From assembly GCA_012934845.2 (NCBI GenBank), contig WNNJ02002827.1, positions 148,489-212,488 on the forward strand: DNA of 64,000 bases, read 5' to 3'. The position numbers and the translations under genes were made by a program. Below the pieces are notes generated by a model. The model saw only the letters and a program-made list of their open reading frames with translations, was not told the DNA's origin and did not search any database. This stretch comes from Pomphorhynchus laevis (lineage: Eukaryota > Acanthocephala > Palaeacanthocephala > Echinorhynchida > Pomphorhynchidae). Shown here piece after piece: positions 10,017-19,558 of this stretch (the stretch's first letter is position 1; the number at the start of each line of letters is the position of its first letter).

Positions 10017-11115
10017 GATATCTATTTTCTCACATTGTTTAACTCGTTCATCCGCAGTCGTTTCTACACTTTACACTGGAGAGTAGCCTCCTTAAGAAAC
10101 AATCGCTCGACCTATCCTTTGCTTCTAGCTACCACCCCGTTTCTCTCCTACCTACTCTTTCCAAGCTCTTAGAGCGTGTTATCTAAATGCAGATCAACGT
10201 TTATCTCTCTTAATCCAATTTGTACCCTCCTTTCCAATCCGCTTTCCGTTATAATCACTACACAGAAATCGTCTGCATGAAAGTTTACAACGGCCCACTA
10301 ATTTCTCGTGCCAAGGCTCTGTATAGTTTTGAATAGTTGATACCGATCAATTATTGAGAAATAATTATTGAAGCTGGATCAAACGAAAGAAGAAATTATT
10401 TTTGATATTTCGCTAAATACTGTTAGCATCTTTAGAAAATTACAATTTTAATTTTCTGAAGATGCTAATAGCAGTTAGCGAAATATAAAAAAAATTCTTT
10501 TTTCCTTTAATCTATCTCCAATAATAATAGCTATATATAGTGTTCTCATGTCCCTCGACCTCTCCTTCGCTTTCGACATCGTCGACTACTTCATCCTAAT
10601 TTTTCGCCTTCGTTATGATTACGGATTTTCTTCCTTATCCGTAGCATTGTTTGACTCATATCTATTCGACTGTTCTTTTCGCGTCTGTTCTAATTTATCA
10701 TCCTCCCCTCCCATCCCTAATTTTTGCGGGGTCCCACAAGGTTCAGTCCTAGGTCCCCTGCTTTTCTCTCTTCTGCTTGGCGATCTATCTCCGTTTATCA
10801 AACCTTACTCCTTTAAGGTCATGCAATATTCCGATGACATTCTAATCTATGCTCATGCACCCGCACATCGCATACACGATATCGGCATTTCTGCCTCCAA
10901 CTGTCTTTCTTCTATCTACAAACGTCTCTCCAATCTCCATCTCGTTCTAAACTCCAGAAAGTCCAAAATAATGTGGATCATCCCCCGTAAACCAAACATA
11001 TCTCCTCCCACTGTCTATTTTGCCTCATAGATCATCCCCATTGTCCACAATATCACTTTCTTATGCTTCCATTTCGATGATCACCTTTCCCTTAAACCCT
11101 TCGTCCGTGACAAGG
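10017..11115 (+). mobile_element. LINE family A2, RT fragment split by a MITE
   Basis: Plus-strand RT: KKQSLDLSFASSYHPVSLLP, FQSAFRYNHYTEIVCMKVYN, then after an insertion SLDLSFAFDIVDYF (motif A), GVPQGSVLGPLLFSLLLGDL (motif B), and MQYSDDILIYAHAPAHRIHD, where the usual YADD is SDD preceded by Y-S. It ends at LKPFVRDKVR near 11110. The same family is present at 36000-37100 (minus) and 50640-51480 (plus). It is truncated at both ends and interrupted. Confidence 0.85.
10329..10535. mobile_element. MITE-like palindromic insertion, copy 1
   Basis: About 200 bp inserted into the A2 RT between the codons for ALYS and VL(I)SLDLS. Its halves are imperfect inverted repeats (gatatttcgctaa near 10410 and ttagcgaaatat near 10476; aaaattacaatt and attttctgaagatgc in the centre). 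It matches 14386-14560. Likely a non-autonomous DNA transposon; a short tatag-like repeat flanks it, but the exact duplication is uncertain. Confidence 0.7.
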
Positions 11116-11192
11116 TCCGCGACAAGGTCTTGGAAGTCCCATCAGGTCTAAGGAACATTGTTCGGGTTACCTTGTCGATGTTGTACTACCAT

Positions 11193-12165
11193 CCCTAAGT
11201 AATCATATGGCTCAAGGACTTATGAGTAATCCTGCATTGCTTAGTTCAATTAAGCTTAACAATCCACAAATGCAAAGAGTGATGAAGCAGAACCGTGAGG
11301 TTTCACAATTCTTTAACAATCCGAATTTTATGCGTCAAAAAATGGAAATGATTCGTAAACCTACAACTATACAGGAAATTACGAGAAACCATGATAGAGC
11401 CATGATTAATCTTGAGAGTTAAACGAGCGGATATAATGTTCGACAGAGAATTTATCGCTATTTTCAAGAACCAATGCTTAATGTGGCACATTAGCAGTTT
11501 GGCGATAACCCTCTGAATACTAATTCTATCTCATCTAGTACAGCTTACAGTAGTCAAGTAGGAAATGAAAATACAAACCCCCTGCCTAACCCGGGGCATC
11601 TCAGAATACTACATTTCAAAATAATCGATCTGCATCCATTTTAAATCATTTGCCATTTAATTTAGTCGATTCGTCTAGATCATATGTATCTAATACAAAC
11701 CGTTTAGAGTCGTCCTTGCAATCTACATCAAGCGTAAACAGTAATCGGTATTCTACGATGAACCCTCAACAATTACTAGTAGGCGCTGCTGAAAATCCTC
11801 GCATGTTAATCGACATGTTGCGGGAATCCAGTTTTAACCCAAACATGGACAATTCTATCCGCGATCCTGGTATTCTACTTAATCTGCTTCGTACATATGA
11901 ATTTATACAGGACGAAATACAAAGAGGACAAGTACATCGTGTAATTCATGAGTTTATAAGTCAGTGGTCAATACCTGAAATTCGTGCTCTATACACAAAT
12001 CCTCGAGCATTGAGGACGATTGTGCAAATTCTACAAAACCTAATTCGTCTTAGGAACACATCCCCACAAGTATATTCACAGTTGATATCTTCAAATATAA
12101 GCGGTTTAGTCGATAATCAAATGAATAGTCAACCTATTCATTGGGTTGACTATTGGTGAACCCAA
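11193..12165 (+). pseudogene. Ubiquilin processed pseudogene (STI1 region)
   Basis: The first block reads LMSNPALLSSIKLNNPQMQR, VMKQNREVSQFFNNPNFMRQ and NHDRAMINLES, matching the STI1 region of ubiquilins. The same frame continues after a TAA (11420-11422) as SGYNVRQRIYRYFQEPMLNV, and after a TAG (11492-11494) as QFGDNPLNT. A second open stretch (11650-12159) gives the distal STI1-like part (NPQQLLVGAAENPRMLIDML ... IREIRALYTNPRALR-type ending). The ubiquitin-like head and UBA tail are missing, and no introns are seen. Ubiquilin normally shuttles clients to the proteasome. Two stops and at least one frameshift mark it as dead. It lies between LINE fragments. Confidence 0.85.
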
Positions 12166-14310
12166 TGGTCAACACTCAAGAACGCTTGGTAAACGATGGT
12201 CAAAACTCAAGAACGCACTATATTCTTCGGCTCATGATATTCTTCCTTATCGCAAAAGTCGTAGGAACGATTGGATAAGTGCAACATCTATAATGATCTC
12301 CGAACAAAGAAAGTTAAGCATGGCTGCAGGAAATAACGTAGAGACGACCACTCTTACTCGCAAATTACGCGCCAGTATACGTCATGATAAAGAGGAATAC
12401 TGGACAAAACTTTCAAACCAAGCCCAAAAGGCAGCTAACAATGGTAATGCGCGTAAGTTCTTTGGTTTCATAAGAAGATACTACACACCTACACAGCAGA
12501 GTGGAGTCACAGGGTTGTGGAATATCGATATGTCACATAAAATATTCGAAAAGTCTGCACGGTTAGAACGCTGGAGAGCTCATTTTACAAATCTCTACAA
12601 GAGGACAGACACTTCAACAAACTCATGTAGTAATGACAAATCCTGGAGTCGCCAAGTATGTACTATGCATACAGAAGTGTTAGAAATCGACGACAACCCC
12701 CATCAAGTATTGAGGTCAGTCAAATAATTAATACACTGAAATGCGGAAAATCTGCGGGACATGATCAAATACATCCAGAATTTCTCAAATATGGTGGTCC
12801 TAAAGTTGTCAAATATTTGACCGATTTGTTCCAATGTATCTGGAATCACAATCAGGTTCCCATGGACTGGCAAACTTCAGTTATAATTCCAATACTGAAG
12901 AAGGGGGATGCTTCATTATGCTCGAATTATCGACCCATATCTCTCCTACCTGTAGTATATAAAATCATGGAAGGCATAATTCTGAACAGAATTAGGCCGT
13001 TACAGCATATTCAAACAAGAGAAAATCAAGCTGGATTTAGACCAAATCGAGGATGCATTGATCATATATTCACCCTTCGCGTTCTGATGGATGTCCGTCA
13101 AGAGTATCAACAACCGTTAATATTACTATTTTTGGATTTCGAGTCGGCGTTTGACCAAGTTAATCGACTATTCATCTGGAAGCTCCTCCATACCTTAGGC
13201 ATTCCTAAACACCTGTGTGAACTTATCGGTGCAATGTATGAAAATACTGTGTCAGTCGTGCGCGAATACGGTTGTACTGGAATTCCGTTTCCTGTCAGTA
13301 CAGGTGTTCGACAGGGGGAGTACTATCACCAGAACTATTCAACATTCTCATCGATCATCTCCTATGGGAAACGCTCGACCTGCACAGTGAAGGTATACGC
13401 CTGCATCCGAGCAATATGCTGCTTTCTGATCTGACGTACGCGGATGATGTAGTCGTACTGTCAGAATCATTTGAGGATGCGCAACGTACAGCAACCCGCA
13501 TAGGCGAGACAGCAAAGAAATATGGGTTATTCCTTAACTTACCGAAATGTAAACTACTCGCCATAAACTCCCCTCCGTGCTCAGTTATTATTGATGGTAT
13601 AACTATTGAACAATTACAATCTTTCACCTATCTTGGATCAGTGTTTTCCGTAGACCGCCGATGTGACTACGACATTCGAAGCCGGATAATAAAGGCTGGT
13701 TTCGCCTTTTCGCGTCTAAACTCCCTCTGGCGTGATAATAATGTATCTATTAAAACAAAGATCCGAACATATTCGTCTATTGTTCGTCCAGTACTACTGT
13801 ATGGATCCGAGTGCTGGCCTGAAAAACTTACAACAAATAATCAACTTGCTGTTTTTGAGCGACGATGTCTACGTAGAATTGCAAAAGTCAATCCACTCGA
13901 TCATGTATCAAACGCAGAAGTGTATTCTCAATGTTCACTCGACGTCTCCGTGTCTGATTTGATTCGGAAAAATAGACTGCGCTATCTTGGCCATGTACTT
14001 CGGATGCAAAGAGATAGACTCCCAAAGTTATCTCTGTACTTGGACCCGGAAGAATCCTGGCGACGCCCCAGAGGCGGTGTTCGTAAGAATCTAAAGAGAA
14101 CGATCGAAGACGATGCCAAGAAAATACTATTCAGCTACTCGAACATTGGCTGGCGGAGATTTAAAAGAAGATGGAGACAAGAACTGGAAATGGTGGCTCA
14201 GAATCGATTGTCCTGGACTCATTTTGCTACTTCACTTTGATTTGACTTTATTTTCGTCTTCTTGATGTTGTAACTCACGATCTGTAAGGTCTAGTGGTTT
14301 AATAATAATA
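12166..14310 (+). mobile_element. RTE-type LINE, 5' truncated
   Basis: Three overlapping plus-strand frames (12146-12727, 12658-13434, 13272-14240) cover the EN-RT linker, RT and C terminus. RT motifs: LKCGKSAGHDQIHPEFLKYG, LKKGDASLCSNYRPISLLPV, QAGFRPNRGC, LFLDFESAFDQVNR (motif A), STGVRQG, TYADDVVVLS (motif C). The tail shows LLYGSECWP, FERRCLRRIAKV, RLRYLGHVLRM and a final W..RW..ELE.VAQNR.SW, typical of RTE-clade LINEs. A short 3' UTR ends in (ATA)n at 14300, also an RTE habit. Two frameshifts and no endonuclease: inactive. Its left edge cuts the ubiquilin pseudogene. Confidence 0.9.
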
Positions 14311-14385
14311 ATAATTTAATGGATACATATTTTATAATAGGTTACTATAAAAATTTCTTGAAATAATTATTTATTAATAAAATAA

Positions 14386-14560
14386 GTAAATAATTATTGG
14401 AGCTTGATCAAAGAGAAGAGGAATTATTTTTGATATTTCGCTAACTTCTGTTTGAATTTTTAGAAAATTACAATTACAACCTTCAGAAAATTGTAATTTT
14501 CTGAAGATGTTAATAGAAGTTAGCGAAATATTAAAAGAATTTCCTCTCTTCTTTGAGAGA
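14386..14560. mobile_element. MITE-like palindromic insertion, copy 2
   Basis: Second copy of the element at 10329-10535. Left arm gatcaaagagaagaggaatt and gatatttcgctaacttctgt; right arm has their reverse complements (agttagcgaaatatt, tcctctcttctttga). The centre holds the pair attacaattacaacc / attgtaattttctg. No coding capacity. Confidence 0.75.
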
Positions 14561-14593
14561 GAGACGTAACAAGACAATAGCAATTAAAGGCTT

Positions 14594-16745
14594 TATTCAA
14601 TATATCTAAAAATACATATAAGTTCATTACAGATCATTCACCCCGACTACATAATCGGACAAGTATGACGAAACTTTCTTATTTCGCAAGGAACATCTTT
14701 GCGCAACTTCCTTTGATGGACTTGAGTTGATCTCTCTCGCTTCACTTCTTTGTGATTGACAATTTGTCGACTGTTGAACGAGAATTTCCACGTAATGTTT
14801 CGAGACTGAGTTGTCTTCCTATTCTAAAAGAGGATAGACTCTTTCATCTGGTTGTGAGTAGTTCGTATTACTTTGAGTGAGCGGAGGCGTAATGTCATGT
14901 TGAACTTGATCTGGACTGCAGTTTAATGGAGAGTTGCTACTAGGACATCTTGATAAATATCTGGTCAATATCGTATCCTCAGTTCCGTTCTGTCTTTGAA
15001 CTATAAGATAGTGGTCGTTTGCATGTATTAACTTTACTTTTTCAACAAGAACTTCGTATTTACTAGTTCGATTGAATCGCTTAACAAATACTTCGTCGGA
15101 TGAAACTAGCCAGTCCGGGATACACCTACCGCTTTCATTTTTTCGAGCGAAGTTGAAGAGTCGTGAATGCGGTGCTGTATTTATAGCGATACACAACAGA
15201 GATATCACCGCATTCAAGGCTTCTCTGAGTACGCTTTGCCAATTCTCAATGCCGAGCGATAAAACATGTAGACGTAGGGTAATTGTTTCCCAAATGACAT
15301 CATTGTATTTTTCCACCCGTCCATTTGATGAGTGATGATAAGGAGTCGAATGTGATAGTGATATTCCTTTCTGAGCTAGATACTGACCGATCTGCAATGA
15401 AGTGAAGGAAGTACCTCGATCCGTGTGAATACAATTAGGTTGTCCGAAAATCGATAATATTTGATCAAGACACTTGATGACTGTAGAAGATGAAGTGTCA
15501 CTTGTTGCAAAAGCGAAGGAAACCTCGAGTACTCGTCGATTACAACTAATATGTACTTGTTTCTATTGGTAGTCGGTAGTGGACACTTGAAGTCAATCGA
15601 AAGACGTTCGAATGGTTGAGTAGATTTAATTAGCGTCCCCATGCGTGGCTTGTAGTATCGAGGTTTGATTTCATGACAACTTTGACAATTGCTTGCTATT
15701 GCACGCACTTCGGAAATAGTATACGGCAAGTTACGAGATTTAACGAAATGCCAAAATCGAGTGATTCATGGATGACACATTTGATTGTCGATTTCTCTGA
15801 GCTTCGAAACATGAGCAGAGAAATTATTAACAGGACAGCGAGACAATGTGTCTGCAGCAGTATTTTCATTACCTCGTTGGTACACAATATCGAAATGGAA
15901 TCCGGCGAGCTCAAGACGCCAGCTCCAATTTGTCGTTTTTAATCTTGCTCCTTGCAGACTTGAAGAATATAAATGACACAGCCCTCTGATCAGTAATAAT
16001 TGTAAACGATCTTCCGGAAAGGAAATGGCGCCAAAACCTGACTGATTCTAGAATGGCGAGAGCCTCCTTCTCGATTGCCGCGTATCGTTTTGCATTCTTA
16101 TCCACGGTTAGCGAGACAAAAAGCAACTGGTTTATTGCTTTGTGATAGTGTTGCACCTATGGCATAGTCAGAAGCGTCAGACTCGAGAGTAAAGGGCGCA
16201 GTAAAATCGATGGCAGAAAGAGCGGCTATCGATAGGCGCTGTTTGAGTAATTCGAAGGCATGATGAGCATCTGTCGATAAAGAGAACTTCGAGTTTGCTA
16301 AGGGTTGAACGATTTTCGAAAAGACATTTAATCCATCTCGAGTAATGAGTGAATATACCGATTACTTGTTTCAGCTGAGGAGGGTTCTTAGGTTCGGACA
16401 GTTTCATTAAAGGTCGTACTCGATCTTGATCAGGTGCTATTTGACCTTTATAAATGTAATAGCCCGCGAAGTATATATGTTTACTGCCAGAGACACACTT
16501 ATCGTTGTTCAAATGCAAGTTGTATTCAATTGTCACTTGCCTGAAGCGATTCAAATTGCGCTCGTGATCTTCGACTGTCTTGCCACCAACGACTACATCA
16601 TCCAAATAGCAGAATGTGTTCTCAAGATTTTCCTTTTGGATGATTTGAGACATAATACGCTGGAAAGCCGCGACAGCGTTCCTTAAACCAAAATGCATTC
16701 GTTTGAACTGGAATAACTGACCGGAAGCTTGTAGGAAATCTGGAA
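14594..16745 (-). mobile_element. Ty3/Gypsy-like LTR retrotransposon remnant 1
   Basis: A fossil LTR-retrotransposon copy. Minus-strand parts, in 5' to 3' order: reverse transcriptase (about 16177-16745), RNase H (about 15911-16156) and integrase with its zinc-binding head and core (about 14819-15729). No gag, protease or clear long terminal repeats are seen. It looks broken in many places and old. The right edge meets an RLE-type LINE fragment. Confidence 0.85.
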
Positions 16746-18200
16746 GACTTGATGCACGACTCGGAAGCAATAAAGAGTACGGGTTCTAATATTGGTCTCT
16801 CACTTAATGGACCGAAGTATGAGGTCACCTCTTACGACACAGCTTTCGTAGAGCGATTATCTGGAAGTCTTTTAGGCGCCACCTGGGTTGAAACCGCCGA
16901 TGCTACACTACTCGGTTCTAGCATCGGAAATCAAGAGGCGATTGATGATGTCCTATCATCTAAAGTGTCTTACCTCAAGCGAATGAACGAGCGCCTTAGT
17001 TCGGTCTGCTCACATACAGCATTTTTTCTGCTCCGAAATTGCCTATCTGCTCCAAAGCTCTCCTATGTTCTACGCACCGCTCCATGTGGATTCAGCAAAC
17101 ATCTCGCTCGTTACGATTTAACCTTCCGAAACACTTTGGAAAAATTGCTGAACGTAGCCTTGAACTACACCATCTGGAAACAAGATACGCTCCCAGTTAA
17201 CCTTGGATGTCTGGGAATTTCTTCGACGAGTATATCTCGGTCGCGGCGTATATTTTTTCCTACAACGCATCGATCGGAGTGGTAGCTGACCTGATCCAAT
17301 GTTAACTACATTCCACCTCTTCGCCAGTTCAACTGATTTGCGTCAACACCTGGACATCTGGAGCTCGTTCACGCTCAGTAATCGAGATCCAATACCTTCT
17401 AAAACTCAACGGGAATGGAGTGATTCCATAGACAACACAAGATATTCCAACCTGCTTTCAAACGCAACTGACACTACAACAAAGTCCCGACTGATAAGTG
17501 TGGCGGCGCCTGTACAGGTGCGTTTCTCCAGTCAGTCCCTGCTCTATCAGTCGGTTCAAGAATGAATATGATACATTCCGTATCGCTTGAGCTTTACGTC
17601 TCGGAACTCCGGTTTGCCAACCTCACACATGTCGCTGCGTAACCCAAATAGACTCACTAGGCACTCATGGCCTCAGTTGTTTACGTTTCGCAGTGGTCGA
17701 TTTATCAGGTACTCTGGTTAATTTAATTATTCTGGAGGATCTTAAAAAGGTCCAAATCCCAAGTCGTCTAGAACCTCCAGGGTTGTTCTGTTCTGATGGC
17801 AAACGCCAAGACGGCGTTACAATGGTCCCATTGGACTGCGGCACAAATTCGCATATTGGGACTTCACATGCGTGGACCCGCTAGCTCCCAGTCACCATGC
17901 GACATATCTAGTAGGAGCTGGATCAGTAGCTACGGAAGCTGAAGGAAGAAAGAGAATAAAGTACGAGGGAATTTCAGCACTAGAGATTGATTTCATTCCC
18001 ATAGCCATCGAAACCACAATGGGCAAGGAAGCATCTAACTTTTCCGATAGCCCATCAAAAAGCTTCGCCGATTTGTAGACGACTCGCAGGATGGATCCTT
18101 CCTAATGCAATGCATACGTACAGACATACAAATTGGCAATGGTACATCAGTTCTGGCCTCGCTTACAGAACACTGAATACAATTGAACGCCTACACTACA
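16746..18200 (+). mobile_element. RLE-type LINE fragment, second RLE family
   Basis: Plus-strand pieces 16749-17285, 17299-17565, 17693-17884 and 17872-18078 form the post-RT half of a LINE with a restriction-like endonuclease. Markers: LLGSSIGNQEAIDDVLSSKV, KLSYVLRTAPCGFSKHLARY, LNYTIWKQDTLPVNLGCLGI, then LEPPGLFCSDGKRQDGVTMV with WDFTCVDPLAPSH in the next frame. The endonuclease core normally reads RPDG...WD.T..D; here P is Q. RT core is missing, and at least three frame changes occur. This family differs in sequence from the Cys-rich RLE elements at 19.4, 23.1, 44.4 and 55.1 kb. Confidence 0.75.
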
Positions 18201-18660
18201 AAGATATAAAGTTATTCATTTTGCTTGCACATTATTGTAATTTTCTGAAACTTTGTCACGATATAAACAAATGTCATTAAAAATTCGTTATAAAATTTTA
18301 ACATAAAATTTTATTGCTTTCAGAAACAATCATGGGAAAAGTTATGTCAACGTTAAAAATTTTATTAACGTCCGTTTTGAAAAGTTTTAATTCTTAGTAA
18401 CAGTAATGAATGGTCTAAAGTTAACTTTAAGAAGAGAAGGAACTATTATGGTCATTACAAGTCCTTAATCCTACAATTAATCATTAACTGTAAATTTTAA
18501 TGTTTACTCAGAAACTTTAAGAAAATTTGATTTTATGGTAATAAGTTTTATTCTTATAGTTTATAAAACTATTTAAAAAACTCATAAATTACTTTTAAAC
18601 GAAAAGTTATTTTCTGAAGGAAAGATCTGTATTCGGAGATCATGAAGTGGCATATGATCT
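18201..18660. other. AT-rich stretch without a gene
   Basis: No coding frame, RNA gene or family repeat recognised between the RLE LINE fragment and the next LINE tail. Confidence 0.5.
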
Positions 18661-18681
18661 TCACGACTGAAGCTGGGATGA

Positions 18682-19420
18682 TTGTTATGCTGTCAAAATA
18701 TACAAAGAAAACTATACATCGGAAGTTTCTGTGATTTTTCTATGCGATTTCTTGATTTTATAACTGATCAAAGAGACCTTGGAATAGTAGTTGCGAATGA
18801 TTTTTCGACTAGTTGGAATACTGAGTTGGCTTGCTCGAAAGCAAATCGAATGGTTGGGATGATTCGTAGAACTTTTAGTGTGTTGAGTCCAGTTTCATTT
18901 AGAGCACTCGCCAACGCATTTGTGATCAGTCATCTTACCTATGCATCACAATGTTCGTTCCCAAGAACAGTATACGAGAAAAGTAGAATTGAAAATGTAC
19001 TGCGCCGGGCAACAAAGCTCGTAAATTCAGTTAAAGCCTTACCTTATAATGAAAGGCTAAAAAAACTTGGTATGGTTTCTATAAGCGACCTTCGGTTTCG
19101 GCGAGATATGTGTTCAACATGGGAAGCTTTACACAAGGAAAATCACGTCTTAAGAGAATTGATGACTGTTCGGAAAAGTCGGGCTTTGCGTGGACACAAT
19201 TTTACTTTAGCCCATCGCCGAGTTATACGCTCTAAAACTGTACAATTTGGACACCGAATCGTAGGTAAGTGGAACCGATTAAGTGAAGAAATTGTCAACT
19301 CAAGATCGGTTTCAGCATTCAAACATAAACTTTTGTGACTTTTGTTTGTGAGTCTTTTTTTTTCTTTACTTTTCCTTTTCTTTTTTTAACAGTGCAACTG
19401 TGAGCTTTGCTCGTCTGTTT
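18682..19420 (+). mobile_element. CR1/Jockey-group LINE, ORF2 C terminus and 3' tail
   Basis: The plus-strand open frame 18682-19338 (218 codons) starts after the RT core: QRDLGIVVANDFSTSWNTEL, CSKANRMVGMIRRTF, IENVLRRATKLVNSVKALPY, NERLKKLGMVSISDLRFRRD, GHRIVGKWNRLSEEIVNSRS. These are the thumb and tail blocks of CR1/Jockey-group LINEs. The 3' UTR ends tttgctcgtctgttt, and the same words resume at 22884 followed by gtcg(aat)n. The full tail is therefore interrupted by the RLE element at 19421. 5' truncated. Confidence 0.85.
19406..19420. repeat. Target-site duplication, left copy
   Basis: tttgctcgtctgttt, identical to 22884-22898. The left copy ends the 3' tail of the plus-strand LINE; the right copy is followed by gtcg and an (aat)n run that would have been the natural end of that LINE. 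Confidence 0.9.
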
Positions 19421-19473
19421 TTTTTTTTTTTTTTAATATTATTTTTTATTATAAATATTATTACATTAATATA

Positions 19474-19491
19474 GGTTCCCGCAAATGGGCC
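19474..19491 (-). promoter_or_regulatory. Conserved 3' UTR hairpin of the RLE LINE
   Basis: Minus strand GGCCCATTTGCGGGAACC, able to pair CCC with GGG. The same block occurs near the 3' ends of the copies at 44360-44380 and 55103-55122, where the surrounding UTR is otherwise not alignable by eye. Probably a signal bound by the element's own RT during target-primed reverse transcription (inference). Confidence 0.65.
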
Positions 19492-19558
19492 TTAATTTAC
19501 AATTTTAAAGAAAAAAAAACCTCACCAAGCCAGTTTTAATATTCAAAAAGTCACTAAA

